DNA of 64,000 bases. Origin: Polynucleobacter necessarius. Lineage in GTDB: Bacteria > Pseudomonadota > Gammaproteobacteria > Burkholderiales > Burkholderiaceae. This document shows, piece after piece, positions 1 to 9,719 of this stretch (the first letter of the stretch is position 1; the number at the start of each line of letters is the position of its first letter). The DNA lies in the NCBI RefSeq assembly GCF_900096765.1, contig NZ_LT615228.1:1308669-1372668 (forward strand), written 5' to 3'. A program made the translations under genes and the position numbers. A model generated the notes under the pieces. The model was not told the DNA's origin, made no database searches, and was given only the letters and a program-made list of their open reading frames with translations.

Positions 1-449
1 TGGGTGGATTAGATTGCAAGCCTGTTTTAGGAGAAATCACCTACGGCATTGAGCGTCTCGCAATGTATATTCAGAACTGCTCAAATGTCTACGACTTAGT
101 TTGGGCTGAGGGTATTTCTTATGGTGACGTTTATCACCAAAATGAGGTTGAGCAATCTTGCTACAACTTTGAACATTCAAATACAGATTTATTATTTGCT
201 AACTTTACAAACTTTGAAAGTGAAGCAAAACGCTTAATGGAAGTGCCGCTGGCCCTACCAGCCTATGAGATGGTTCTCAAAGCTGCACATACCTTTAATT
301 TATTGGATGCTCGAGGCGCCATTTCTGTTACTGAACGCGCTGCATACATCGGCCGTATTCGGAATCTATCTCGCGCAGTTGCTCAAGCCTATTTTGAATC
401 CAGAGAAAAGCTGGGATTCCCAATGTGCCAACGCCACACTAAAGCGTAA
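1..449 (+). CDS. glyQ: Glycine--tRNA ligase alpha subunit, 3' part (5' end outside window)
   Basis: This is the C-terminal part of the alpha (catalytic) subunit of the bacterial alpha2beta2 glycyl-tRNA synthetase, which charges tRNA-Gly in the cytoplasm. The reading frame is open from base 3 and starts with the conserved stretch [20 protein letters not shown], so the ATG at 63 is internal and not the true start. The tail (residues ending [13 protein letters not shown]) is typical of GlyQ. The stop at 447-449 lies six bases before glyS, consistent with one glyQS transcript giving both subunits. Confidence 0.96.
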   Translation, partial: GGLDCKPVLGEITYGIERLAMYIQNCSNVYDLVWAEGISYGDVYHQNEVEQSCYNFEHSNTDLLFANFTNFESEAKRLMEVPLALPAYEMVLKAAHTFNLLDARGAISVTERAAYIGRIRNLSRAVAQAYFESREKLGFPMCQRHTKA

Positions 450-455
450 GTCATT

Positions 456-2594
456 ATGAGTAAAGTTAATTCAAACACCCAATCAGCTAATTTACTGATT
501 GAAGTATTTACCGAAGAGCTCCCACCCAAATCATTACGTCGCCTGGGTGAAGCTTTTAGTGAGGGAATTTTTAATCATCTTAAATCTGCCAATCTCACCA
601 CGGACGCATCGGTAGTTACAAGCTTTGCTACACCTCGTCGTTTAGCTGTTCAGATCAGTAATGTAATCAATCAAGCACAAGACTATCCAGTACGAGAAAA
701 ATTACTTCCAACTAGCATTGCTTATGATGCCCATGGCAAAGTCACAGCACCACTACTGAAGAAATTGGCTGCTTTAGGACATGAGGGAATCGACCTTTCT
801 ACTCTCGATAAAGCTGGCGAAGGCAAAAATGAAGCGCTCTATTTGAATATTGTCGCCAAGGGCGCCTTATTAGAGCAAACCGCTCAAACAGCTCTGGAGC
901 AAACTCTGAGCAAGCTTCCCATTGCTAAAATGATGCACTATCAAGTGCTACAAAATAATGGTGAATTAGCCGATGTTCAATTTGCACGTCCAGCACACCG
1001 AATCATCGCACTTCATGGCGATAAGGTTCTAAATATTCACAGCCTTGGCATTTGGGCCAGCAATCAAACTGAAGGACACCGCTTCTTAGCACCAGGTGCC
1101 ATCACGATTAGCAGTGCTGATCAGTATGAAAATGATCTGCAAAATAAGGCCAAAATTATCCCTAGCTTTAGCAAGCGTCGCGCCCAAATCGAATCCGAGC
1201 TTTTGAAAGCGGCGGGTGAGGATACTGTTTTGATGCCCGATAGTTTATTGGATGAAGTGACTGCATTAGTTGAATGGCCCACTATTTACGAGTGTCACTT
1301 TGATCAAGAGTTTTTAGAAGTTCCCCAGGAATGCTTAATTCTGACGATGCAAACTAATCAAAAATATTTTGCATTAACAGATCAGCAAGGAAAACTACGC
1401 AATCGTTTTTTGATTGTTTCAAATATTGAAACTACTAAACCTCATGCCATTATTTCTGGCAATGAACGTGTTGTTCGTCCGCGTCTTTCTGATGCTCGCT
1501 TTTTCTTTCAGCAAGACCAAAAGCGTCCACTTGCCTCACGCCTCAGCGATCTTGGAAAAGTGGTGTATCACAATCAATTAGGCAATCAACTCGATCGCAC
1601 AAAACGGGTTCAAGGAATTGCTATAGGCATCGCTCAACAACTTCAGGCTGATGAAAAACTGGCAAGCCGTGCTGCTGAATTAGCAAAAATCGATTTACTC
1701 ACCGATATGGTTGGTGAATTCCCGGAACTGCAAGGCATTATGGGTCGTTACTATGCCACTCATGATGGCGAGAACCCAGAAGTCGCTGCCGCCTGTAGTG
1801 AACATTACATGCCTAGATTTGCTGGTGATACCTTACCAATCACCCAAACTGGCACAATTCTTGCAATCGCGGACAAGCTAGAGACACTAGTTGGGATCTG
1901 GGGTGTCGGTCTTGCGCCGACAGGGGATAAGGATCCTTATGCATTGCGTCGTCATGCACTAGGAATCTGCCGCCTTCTCCTGGAAAAAAATCTTCAATTA
2001 AGTCTGCCTGAATTAATTGAACTTGCTCGTGCCCAATTTACTCAAAAGGATGTTCAAGAGAAAGCTGTTGCTGCAGAGATCTATGCTTTCATTATTGATC
2101 GCTTACGCGCCTATTTGAAAGATCAATCTGTTGCTGGCAAACCATTTACCAGCGCAGAAATTGACGCAGTGCTCAGTCAATCACCCGCACAAATCAATGA
2201 TTTAATTGGGCGCCTTGCAGCTCTGCGTGAATTTAACGCGCTCCCGCAAGCGGCTCAACTGGCTGCTGCTAACAAACGTATCAGCAACATCCTCAAAAAA
2301 ACTACGACAGCAATACCGGGTACATGCTCCGATCAGTTACTGCAGATTCCAGCTGAGATTTCTGTATATCAAGCCCTACAAAGCATAAGCCCTAAATTGA
2401 ATATGGCTTATGAAAAGCGTCAATTTGTTGAGCTTCTAAAAGCATTAGTAGAGCTAAGCACTCCAATTGACCAATTTTTTGCTGATGTCATGGTGATGGA
2501 TCCCAATCCAGAGTTACGCGACAATCGCTTAGCCCTCTTGCAACAACTTCACCAGAAAATGAATCTCATTGCCGATCTCGGCAAGCTAGCATGA
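456..2594 (+). CDS. glyS: Glycine--tRNA ligase beta subunit
   Basis: This is the beta subunit of the heterotetrameric glycyl-tRNA synthetase. At 712 residues it has the usual family length. It opens with LLIEVFTEELPPKSLRRLGE, the conserved N-terminus of GlyS, and contains the HD-like segment around LTDMVGEFPELQGIMGRYYA and the C-terminal DALR-type anticodon-binding region ending in LRDNRLALLQQLHQKMN. The beta subunit supplies tRNA recognition to the GlyQ catalytic core. It follows glyQ by six bases and its stop overlaps the gmhB start by four bases (ATGA), so translation is probably coupled. Confidence 0.97.
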   Translation: MSKVNSNTQSANLLIEVFTEELPPKSLRRLGEAFSEGIFNHLKSANLTTDASVVTSFATPRRLAVQISNVINQAQDYPVREKLLPTSIAYDAHGKVTAPLLKKLAALGHEGIDLSTLDKAGEGKNEALYLNIVAKGALLEQTAQTALEQTLSKLPIAKMMHYQVLQNNGELADVQFARPAHRIIALHGDKVLNIHSLGIWASNQTEGHRFLAPGAITISSADQYENDLQNKAKIIPSFSKRRAQIESELLKAAGEDTVLMPDSLLDEVTALVEWPTIYECHFDQEFLEVPQECLILTMQTNQKYFALTDQQGKLRNRFLIVSNIETTKPHAIISGNERVVRPRLSDARFFFQQDQKRPLASRLSDLGKVVYHNQLGNQLDRTKRVQGIAIGIAQQLQADEKLASRAAELAKIDLLTDMVGEFPELQGIMGRYYATHDGENPEVAAACSEHYMPRFAGDTLPITQTGTILAIADKLETLVGIWGVGLAPTGDKDPYALRRHALGICRLLLEKNLQLSLPELIELARAQFTQKDVQEKAVAAEIYAFIIDRLRAYLKDQSVAGKPFTSAEIDAVLSQSPAQINDLIGRLAALREFNALPQAAQLAAANKRISNILKKTTTAIPGTCSDQLLQIPAEISVYQALQSISPKLNMAYEKRQFVELLKALVELSTPIDQFFADVMVMDPNPELRDNRLALLQQLHQKMNLIADLGKLA

Positions 2595-3163
2595 GCAATA
2601 GCTCCACTAAATTAGTCATCCTAGATCGTGATGGTGTGATCAATGAAGATCGCGATGATTACGTTAAGTCTGCCGATGAGTGGGTGCCACTACCAGGAAG
2701 CCTCGAAGCTATAGCCTTGCTCAATCAAGCAGGTTATCAAATTGCAATTGCTACCAATCAATCCGGTCTAGCAAGAGGATATTTCACCATCAGCGAACTA
2801 CATGCCATGCATAGCAAGATGGAGAAATTACTTCAGCCTCTAGGTGGCAATATCGACAGCATCTTCTTTTGCCCTCACTCTGATGCTCATGCTTGCGATT
2901 GCCGCAAACCAGCACCTGGCTTAATGAAAGAGATTGCGCTGAGGTACAAAAAAACGGATAGCACACAGCCTTTGCTAGGCGTTCCGATTGTTGGCGACTC
3001 CTTGCGCGATCTACAAGCTGGCGCGGTATTAGGTGCTTCACCACATTTGGTGCTTACTGGCAAAGGGCAAAAAACCCTCGATCAAGGCGGCCTTCCTGAG
3101 GGAACTCAAATACATGCGGATCTCATGGCATTTGCTACTACACTGCTAGATAATCACCACTAA
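2591..3163 (+). CDS. gmhB: D-glycero-beta-D-manno-heptose 1,7-bisphosphate 7-phosphatase
   Basis: This HAD-superfamily phosphatase removes the 7-phosphate from heptose bisphosphate on the way to ADP-heptose for the LPS inner core. The catalytic motif is at the N-terminus (VILDRDGVINED, nucleophile Asp and general-acid Asp two residues apart). The zinc-binding signature CPHSDAHACDCRKPAPGL near residues 95-115 is characteristic of GmhB and separates it from histidinol phosphatase. VGDSLRDLQAG is the late HAD motif. Its 190 residues match the family. The ATGA overlap with glyS and the 7-base gap to plsC indicate one operon. Confidence 0.93.
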   Translation: MSNSSTKLVILDRDGVINEDRDDYVKSADEWVPLPGSLEAIALLNQAGYQIAIATNQSGLARGYFTISELHAMHSKMEKLLQPLGGNIDSIFFCPHSDAHACDCRKPAPGLMKEIALRYKKTDSTQPLLGVPIVGDSLRDLQAGAVLGASPHLVLTGKGQKTLDQGGLPEGTQIHADLMAFATTLLDNHH

Positions 3164-3170
3164 GGTAGCA

Positions 3171-3902
3171 ATGATCTTCATCCGCTCGACTATTTTTGCC
3201 GTATTTTTATTAGTCTTTACCCCCATCTGGTCGGTACTATGCATGCTAGCGTTTCCGTTTTTAAACGCAGAGAATCGCTATCGCTTTATTGGACTCTGGA
3301 ACAAAGTAGTCATTTGGCTGCTGTGGCATTTATGTGGCATTCATTATGAAATTCGCGGTATGGAAAACATACGCGCTGTATTAAATGAGTCTGTCGTGAT
3401 TTTGAGTAAGCATCAATCCGCTTATGAAACGATTGCCTACATTGCACTGCTACCCAAACAACTCTGTTTTGTCTTTAAACGTGAATTACTCTGGATTCCA
3501 TTTTTTGGCTGGGCTCTGGCCTTGCTAAAAATGATTCATATTAATCGAGCCAATAAACAGACGGCAGCGTTATCGGTAGCATTACAAGGGCGCAAACGCC
3601 TTAGTGAAGGTAAATGGATCATGCTTTTTCCTGAGGGAACTAGAACTCCAACTGGATCAACCAAACCTTATCGTAAAGGTGGAGCTCGCTTAGCAAGCGC
3701 CACAGGTGCATTGGTTATCCCAATTGCACATAACGCAGGTAGGTTCTGGCCTAAAAATAGTTTTCTGAAATTCCCTGGTACGGTGATTTTTTCAATTGGG
3801 CCAGCTATTGGCTCCATAGGTAAATCTGGAGAAGAACTTCAGCAAGAAGTTGAGGGATGGATTGAATCTGAAATGCGCGTAATAGACCCAAGCGCCTATT
3901 AA
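3171..3902 (+). CDS. plsC: 1-acyl-sn-glycerol-3-phosphate acyltransferase
   Basis: This inner-membrane acyltransferase converts lysophosphatidic acid to phosphatidic acid, the second acylation of phospholipid synthesis. Residues 5-30 form a hydrophobic segment. Motif I reads SKHQSAYET, an H-X4-E form of the usual H-X4-D catalytic motif. Motif III is FPEGTRTP near residue 152. The 243-residue length is normal. It lies seven bases after gmhB at the end of the glyQS-gmhB-plsC unit and is convergent with rsmA, 28 bases away. Another LPLAT-family acyltransferase with a different acceptor cannot be excluded. Confidence 0.88.
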   Translation: MIFIRSTIFAVFLLVFTPIWSVLCMLAFPFLNAENRYRFIGLWNKVVIWLLWHLCGIHYEIRGMENIRAVLNESVVILSKHQSAYETIAYIALLPKQLCFVFKRELLWIPFFGWALALLKMIHINRANKQTAALSVALQGRKRLSEGKWIMLFPEGTRTPTGSTKPYRKGGARLASATGALVIPIAHNAGRFWPKNSFLKFPGTVIFSIGPAIGSIGKSGEELQQEVEGWIESEMRVIDPSAY

Positions 3903-3930
3903 TAAATCACCGCCATACTGAAGGCAAAAC

Positions 3931-4707
3931 TTATACAGCTAGAACTTTAGCCCACTCAATATATCGATCAACAGAAATATCCTGAGCTCTTGCTTTAAGC
4001 TCTTGCTCGCTTAATTCGGGTCTATCCGAAAACAGTTGCAAATTTGTACGCAATATTTTTCTTCTTTGTGAAAATGCGGCAGCCACTAACTTCTCGAGCG
4101 CAATCCACTCAGCATAGGATAGGTTAAATTCTTTTTTGGGAATCATACGAACCACCGCAGAATTGACCTTAGGGGCTGGATCAAAAGCCTCGGGTGGAAC
4201 CTCTAAAACTAATTCCATATCATAACGAGCCTGAAGCATTACTGATAATCTACTGAAATCAGAGCTACCTGCCTTCGCGACCATTCTCTCGACAACCTCA
4301 GCCTGCAACATAAATACTTGCTCATCTACAAAAGGGGCGGCAGATACCAAATGAAATAACAAGGGGGAGGAAATGTTGTATGGCAAGTTACCAACCACCT
4401 TACAAAGACCAGCTCTACCAGAACGGTTTTGTGCCCATTGCTCAAAATCAAACTTAAGGGCATCTCCTTCGATGATAGTCAAGCCTGGAAGATTTTCATG
4501 TTCCCAATATGCCACCAAATCACGATCAATCTCCAGCAAATCTAACTGGTCAAGACTACTCAATAACGGTTTAGTTAAGGCCCCTAGCCCCGGGCCAATC
4601 TCAATCACATGCATCTTCGGATTGGGGTTAATCAAACTTACAATGGAGTAAATAATCCCCTGATCTTGCAAAAAATTTTGCCCAAATCGTTTGCGTGCAC
4701 GATGCAT
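3931..4707 (-). CDS. rsmA: 16S rRNA (adenine1518-N6/adenine1519-N6)-dimethyltransferase
   Basis: RsmA (KsgA) dimethylates the two adjacent adenines in helix 45 of 16S rRNA late in 30S assembly. The N-terminus HRARKRFGQNFLQDQ is the family signature, followed by the SAM-binding loop VIEIGPGLGALTKPL near residue 36 and the catalytic NLPYNISSPLLFHL motif near residue 107. The C-terminal FSQRRKILRTNL motif is also present. It is 258 residues long. It ends the lptD-surA-pdxA-rsmA operon, two bases after the pdxA stop, an order conserved widely in proteobacteria. Confidence 0.97.
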   Translation of the reverse strand: MHRARKRFGQNFLQDQGIIYSIVSLINPNPKMHVIEIGPGLGALTKPLLSSLDQLDLLEIDRDLVAYWEHENLPGLTIIEGDALKFDFEQWAQNRSGRAGLCKVVGNLPYNISSPLLFHLVSAAPFVDEQVFMLQAEVVERMVAKAGSSDFSRLSVMLQARYDMELVLEVPPEAFDPAPKVNSAVVRMIPKKEFNLSYAEWIALEKLVAAAFSQRRKILRTNLQLFSDRPELSEQELKARAQDISVDRYIEWAKVLAV

Positions 4708-4709
4708 GT

Positions 4710-5717
4710 TTAGCGTGTTTTTCTCTGGTTAAGAGCCAACTGATGAGCCAAGCGTAGTGCTTCTAACATGCTTCCGGAGTCTGCCAAGCCTTTACCAGCG
4801 ATATCTAAAGCGGTTCCATGATCCACAGAAGTGCGAATAATAGGCAACCCAAGAGTCACATTTACGCCGCCACCAAATGTAACAAACTTAAATGGCGCTA
4901 AGCCTTGATCGTGATACATCGCAATATAAGCATCTACCTCACTCAAAGAGGAGGCATTAAACATAGTATCTCCTGGGTAAGGACCAGAAACATGAATACC
5001 CAAATTTTTTGCAGCCTCAATCGCAGGGGAAATGAATTCATTTTCTTCAACCCCCAAATAACCAGATTCACCTGCATGAGGATTCAAACCAGCAACTCTG
5101 ATTCTGGGTTTGGAAATATCAAATTTTTCTTGTAAGTCACGATGCACTATTACAATGGTATCGAGCACAAACCGACGACTGAGGCCAGATGAAACCATCT
5201 GTAATGGCAGGTGGGTAGTTGTAAGAGCAACTCTTAACGGGCTAGTCTGATGAAGACCTAAAAATCCTTCAGACAAAGTAGCGCATAGCATCATGACGAC
5301 ATGAGAAACCTTACAACGCTGCGCCAAATACTCTGTATGACCTGTAAACGGAATCTCAGCTAAATTAATAATGCTCTTTTGTACTGGCGCAGTCACCATG
5401 GCGTCGAAGCGTCCGTGAAGACATCCATCAATAGCCTCATTTAATGTGTTCAATACATATTGCGCATTCTGGACATTTAAAATTCCAGGTTCTACAGAAG
5501 TAACCAATGGAACATCTTGGATTTTCAAGCGCTCAGAAGCATTATTTTGTTGCTGAAGGGGGGGAGACAATAGATTTGCATCACCAAGCAAGGTAATTCG
5601 TGCTTCAGCTTGCTCAGCTAGGAAAGTAGCTGCAGCAGCTACCGCTATCTCAGGCCCAATACCAGCAGGTTCGCCAGTAGTAATAACTAGATTAACGGGG
5701 GCTACTTGTTGCTGCAT
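4710..5717 (-). CDS. pdxA: 4-hydroxythreonine-4-phosphate dehydrogenase
   Basis: PdxA oxidises 4-phosphohydroxy-L-threonine with NAD in the DXP-dependent route to pyridoxal phosphate. The N-terminus VITTGEPAGIGPEI is the family signature. Metal and substrate residues are seen in FTGHTEYLAQRC, GLNPHAGESGYLG and MYHDQGLAPFK. The length of 335 residues is normal. The gene overlaps the end of surA by 26 bases and is followed by rsmA, so expression is likely coupled to the surA-lptD transcript. Confidence 0.96.
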   Translation of the reverse strand: MQQQVAPVNLVITTGEPAGIGPEIAVAAAATFLAEQAEARITLLGDANLLSPPLQQQNNASERLKIQDVPLVTSVEPGILNVQNAQYVLNTLNEAIDGCLHGRFDAMVTAPVQKSIINLAEIPFTGHTEYLAQRCKVSHVVMMLCATLSEGFLGLHQTSPLRVALTTTHLPLQMVSSGLSRRFVLDTIVIVHRDLQEKFDISKPRIRVAGLNPHAGESGYLGVEENEFISPAIEAAKNLGIHVSGPYPGDTMFNASSLSEVDAYIAMYHDQGLAPFKFVTFGGGVNVTLGLPIIRTSVDHGTALDIAGKGLADSGSMLEALRLAHQLALNQRKTR

Positions 5718-7152
5718 CGTCTACGTTCAAGATTTTCACAGTAGCAGTGTCTCTTAATTCCCGAATCCAATCCTGATAAGCTTGCTCAAATTTTCTTTCG
5801 CGAATTGCCGCTCGCGCAAACTCACGCTGCTTTTCAACCGTGAGCTGCGCTTCTCGACGCTCTAGAACTTGAATCAAATGCCAACCAAATTCAGACTTTA
5901 CTGGATTGCTTACCTCGCCTATTTGAAGACGATTCATCGCCATCTCAAACTCAGGCACCAAATCTCCTGGACCCATCCAGCCTAAATTACCGCCATTCGA
6001 AGCTGAACCATCCTCTGAATATTTTTTTGCAAGCTCACCAAAATCTGCTGTTTTTGCCCTTACCTGATCACGATATCCTTGCAATCGCCTTTCAGCATCT
6101 TGATCACTGAGTCCTGGTCGATTTTTTAGCAGGATGTGTCGAGACAGTGTTTGGGTAATCATAATATTTTGCGGTGTGGCTGATGAGGCTTCTGTGGGCG
6201 CAGAAGCTTGCTGCGCATTAGCAGCTTGAACCATCGCACGACGATCCATTACTTTAAGCACATGAAAGCCAGCAGGACTTTTCACAACTGCGTTAGCAAC
6301 TTGACCGCTACCGGTATTACGGACTGCCTCAAAAAACAATTGTGGCAGTCTATCGGCTGGTCGATAGCCTAGATCCTGAAATTTAATTCTTGGATTATCT
6401 TTAGCTGCCATTGCGCCAAGCTGCATGAAATCAGTATCACCCTTCGCATCACGCAACAAAGCTTCGGCTTTCTTTTTTGCCTCGGCTTGAGAACCAGCGC
6501 CAGCATTTGGCTCGACAGGAATAAAAATTTGTGCGACATCGATCTCTTCCGGCTGACCCTTAGCAGCAGACGCAGAACGCGCTGCGGCTCCGCTACCGAT
6601 TGCACGATTTCTTTCAGAAATGAAATTATCAATCTCTGCATCAGAAATTTTGATCTTACCTTCAACCTCTCGCTCACGATATCGACTCACAGTAATATCT
6701 TCTCGCAGCATTTCGCGATATCGATTAAACGTAATTCCCGAGGCAGTCACTTTTGCCTTAAATTCGGCTACTGATAACTTATTTTTTGTAGCGATATCAC
6801 TAATAATTTTGTCCAACTCCTTATTAGTAATCTTAATTCCCTCTTGCTCAGCATTTTGGAGCTGAATTTTTTCAATAATGAGTCGATCAAGAATTACTTT
6901 ACGAAGATTTTCTTGATCAGGTAGTTTTGTTCCGTGCTTTTGAAGAGTGGCAATTCGATCATCAATTTCTTTGCGGGTTACATAACCCGTATTCACCACT
7001 GCTGCTACGCCATCAATGTTACGAATCTTGCTATCGAATGCCGGACTAGATTTAGTTGCATATTGAGCATTCGATTGGCTTGCGAGCAAAATAAACCCAA
7101 GAAAAATAATGGGGGAAATAAGGAGTTTCAAGTGATTGCTACTGAGCGTCAT
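5692..7152 (-). CDS. surA: Periplasmic chaperone and peptidyl-prolyl isomerase SurA
   Basis: SurA escorts unfolded outer-membrane proteins, including LptD, across the periplasm to the BAM complex. An N-terminal hydrophobic signal peptide ends near SQSNA (residues 25-29). The SurA N-terminal chaperone domain follows (VNTGYVTRKEIDDRI onward). Two parvulin-type PPIase domains lie at about residues 200-310 (VAQIFIPVEPN) and 330-435 (RHILLKNRPGLSDQDA ... YSEDGSASNGGNLGWMGPG). At 486 residues it is longer than the E. coli protein, mainly through low-complexity linkers. Its start overlaps the lptD stop by four bases. Confidence 0.96.
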   Translation of the reverse strand: MTLSSNHLKLLISPIIFLGFILLASQSNAQYATKSSPAFDSKIRNIDGVAAVVNTGYVTRKEIDDRIATLQKHGTKLPDQENLRKVILDRLIIEKIQLQNAEQEGIKITNKELDKIISDIATKNKLSVAEFKAKVTASGITFNRYREMLREDITVSRYREREVEGKIKISDAEIDNFISERNRAIGSGAAARSASAAKGQPEEIDVAQIFIPVEPNAGAGSQAEAKKKAEALLRDAKGDTDFMQLGAMAAKDNPRIKFQDLGYRPADRLPQLFFEAVRNTGSGQVANAVVKSPAGFHVLKVMDRRAMVQAANAQQASAPTEASSATPQNIMITQTLSRHILLKNRPGLSDQDAERRLQGYRDQVRAKTADFGELAKKYSEDGSASNGGNLGWMGPGDLVPEFEMAMNRLQIGEVSNPVKSEFGWHLIQVLERREAQLTVEKQREFARAAIRERKFEQAYQDWIRELRDTATVKILNVDDAATSSPR

Positions 7153-9686
7153 TGGTAATTCTCATAGATGGATAGCGGAATAGGCTTGGAGGTAGGCATC
7201 ATATATCCAGGAACATTTAACTTCATGATATCAACTGGTTTGCTACCTGCGCTAGCAAACCCCCTAAATTCGATCTGGAAGAGCACTTGAGTGGTTGTAA
7301 TTAAGGAGGTATTAACAGCCTGAGAGTAGGCGCCGCGGAAAGTCCAGCAATCTCGTGTCCACTCTAAACCAACCATCGTATTGAGAGTCTTGATAGTCAA
7401 AGCATCATAGCCCCAACGACCCAAAAGTGAAACCTCACGCGTAACAGGCCATTGCCCAGAAATATTATATTGATCAGTAGTTGTGGCACCCGGTACATAG
7501 GACTGATTATTCTGCGCGGATACCTGTACCGGTGGCGTCCATACATTGCGATAACCAAAATTTAAACTTCTGCCAACTGTTGGTCGCCAACTAGCACCAA
7601 CAGTGGTTTGTACAAAACGATTTAATTGCGAGTTGTATTGACCAAATATATCTGCACTAAAGTTTCCAAGTAGACGAACTGACCCTGAGCCCAGCGTATC
7701 TGAATAGGTCGACGGGTTGGTAATAGTCCCATTTAGGCCAACCTTCTGCCCAGTAAATTGCTGCTTCTGCGCCAAGGTTATATTTGCACGTTCGGCACCA
7801 CTGCTTGCTTCAATCATGCGACTCGTTAAGCCCATAGTTGCCGCATTAGCATCTGAAACACGGTCATTACCAATAAATGTATTTGCCGTAAAAATCTGCG
7901 AAATACCAAAGCCCGCGTCGGCAGTATCAAATACTGGCGTATTGCTCTGGTTTTGGTATGGGGTAAATGCATAAAAGACCCTGGGCTCCATAGTGAGCAA
8001 CATATCCCGCCCATAGAAGCCTTTTAACTCAGCAGCATCCCTCTCAAATGCCAAACCAGAGTCCAGCGTGAATGTTGGAATAGTGAAGCCCTGAGCATTT
8101 GGCACACTACCAGGAACAGACGGAGTTGCATTGTAGTTATTGGATTGGAAACTAATTTTTGGCGTAATGTAATAGCCTGGGGTTACATTGGGTAATGCTA
8201 AGGCCCCTTTAACAACGGTTCGATCTGCCTGCGTATATGCACCAGGAGCCGGAGCATTGAAATTGCTACCTAGAGCATAGGCGAATCGAGTGTAATCAGT
8301 TAAAAAAGTGGTTTGCGGTCCAGATGGCAGCGCCAAATATTTACTGCTTTTATCAGTGACCATTGGTGTGACCATTGGTGTCAACTGACTGTTGTAGGCA
8401 GCAGTAATGTTCGGCATGATGTTGTACGGCGCTTGCACTAAATTATTCGGATCTGGCTGAAGCGTTTGGAAAGTTGCAGCCTTTGCACCAACGACCCAAT
8501 TGCTCAAGCTACCAGTCAACTGCTTGGAGGTTCCTACTTCTTGACGAAACTTACTAGTAACTCCGCCAGCAATACTTTGAGAAAAATCGGTAGGGTACAA
8601 ACTATCTGATACACGTGCCATATTGGCATAGCCACTCCAAGACCCTGGAAGTGGTGCACCACCAGGTCCTATACCACCACTAAATACTTGTCGTTGCTGC
8701 CAATCGTACTTCCAGCGATTAGTGCCAGTTTGTCTGTCGTATGGCAAATACTCGCCAGTTGCTACCCCAGAATATTTGCTATCTAAATATCGATAAGTTG
8801 TTCCGATCATCAAACCGCGATGCGTCATTTCCCTAGGAACCAAAAGCAGATCACGATTTGGTGCGATATTTACATAATAGGGCTGAGTGATATCTAACCC
8901 ATTATTTGAGTTATATCCAACCGTTGGGGCTAAAAGACCGGAGCGGCGCTGCCCGCCTGTTGGGGCAGTAAAATATGGAACATAAGCAATAGGTACATCG
9001 AAGAAATGCATCACGCCATGTGTACCAGTCATTTCTTTTTGCTCGTTGTCAATCTCCATACTGGCTACTGTGAAATACCAATCCATATTTTCAGGTGTAC
9101 AAGTAGAGTAGGTCGCCTTATCAAAAACAAACACATCTGAGTTTTCAATCGTTAATTTCTTCGCTTTTCCATTTCCGCGACTATCACGAAGCTCGTACGT
9201 TGGAGCGTCCATCGAACCTTCGCGAGCATCGACTTTAAATTGACCCCTTGGTCCTTTAAAGGTTGTATTGCCTTTTGACAGTTCCGCATTACCAATAAGA
9301 TCAGCAATATCAGTATCGGGATCGTAAGTAATCTCATCAGCTTTTAGTGCTGCGCCATTACGGCGGATTTGTGCGCGCCCCTTCAGGTGCATATCGCGCT
9401 CAGCCACCCCATCAATCTCATCACTAGAAGTAAAGGTAAGGGCTTGACCATCACTAATGGGTTTGCCAACACGCAATTGATCATCCAGCTTTAATACTGT
9501 TACATTTCCCCGATCGGGCAACAGGACCGCATTAGCTGAGGCTTGTGATACTGGAGGCAAAGGAGCAGGAGCCTGAGCACTTGCCGGAAGTGCCAATTGA
9601 AGCAATACAAGCCCCGCCACTACTCGCAGGGTTACTAGCCAAAAAAGAGGGGCGCAAAGGCCGGCGCGACGGCGATAATGACTCAT
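7149..9686 (-). CDS. lptD: LPS-assembly outer-membrane protein LptD
   Basis: LptD is the outer-membrane beta-barrel that inserts lipopolysaccharide into the outer leaflet with LptE. A signal peptide (residues 1-37, ending in PASA) is followed by the periplasmic beta-jellyroll (OstA-like) region and a C-terminal barrel. Only two cysteines remain outside the signal peptide: C196 in YSTCTPENMDWY and C780 in TRDCWTFRGAYS. They match the nonconsecutive disulfide of E. coli LptD, whose other pair is absent here. A 12-bp tandem duplication gives TPMVTPMV. The 845-residue length is typical. The gene heads the surA-pdxA-rsmA operon and diverges from amgK with 33 bases between start codons. Confidence 0.96.
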   Translation of the reverse strand: MSHYRRRAGLCAPLFWLVTLRVVAGLVLLQLALPASAQAPAPLPPVSQASANAVLLPDRGNVTVLKLDDQLRVGKPISDGQALTFTSSDEIDGVAERDMHLKGRAQIRRNGAALKADEITYDPDTDIADLIGNAELSKGNTTFKGPRGQFKVDAREGSMDAPTYELRDSRGNGKAKKLTIENSDVFVFDKATYSTCTPENMDWYFTVASMEIDNEQKEMTGTHGVMHFFDVPIAYVPYFTAPTGGQRRSGLLAPTVGYNSNNGLDITQPYYVNIAPNRDLLLVPREMTHRGLMIGTTYRYLDSKYSGVATGEYLPYDRQTGTNRWKYDWQQRQVFSGGIGPGGAPLPGSWSGYANMARVSDSLYPTDFSQSIAGGVTSKFRQEVGTSKQLTGSLSNWVVGAKAATFQTLQPDPNNLVQAPYNIMPNITAAYNSQLTPMVTPMVTDKSSKYLALPSGPQTTFLTDYTRFAYALGSNFNAPAPGAYTQADRTVVKGALALPNVTPGYYITPKISFQSNNYNATPSVPGSVPNAQGFTIPTFTLDSGLAFERDAAELKGFYGRDMLLTMEPRVFYAFTPYQNQSNTPVFDTADAGFGISQIFTANTFIGNDRVSDANAATMGLTSRMIEASSGAERANITLAQKQQFTGQKVGLNGTITNPSTYSDTLGSGSVRLLGNFSADIFGQYNSQLNRFVQTTVGASWRPTVGRSLNFGYRNVWTPPVQVSAQNNQSYVPGATTTDQYNISGQWPVTREVSLLGRWGYDALTIKTLNTMVGLEWTRDCWTFRGAYSQAVNTSLITTTQVLFQIEFRGFASAGSKPVDIMKLNVPGYMMPTSKPIPLSIYENYQ
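8356..8379. repeat. 12-bp in-frame tandem duplication inside lptD
   Basis: Two exact copies of gtgaccattggt lie side by side. In the lptD reading frame they encode a duplicated four-residue unit (TPMVTPMV) in a barrel loop region. The duplication is a multiple of three and leaves the frame open. Confidence 0.85.
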
Positions 9687-9719
9687 GGATCCAGACCCGC
9701 CTTATTATACGAATCGACC

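Noticed and set aside
2790..3044. Minus-strand frame within gmhB
   Set aside because: It is a shadow of gmhB with no ribosome-binding site or family likeness.
9678..9719. An upstream start for amgK at 9678
   Set aside because: It would overlap the lptD start and add 14 residues not typical of the family; ATG 9720 fits.
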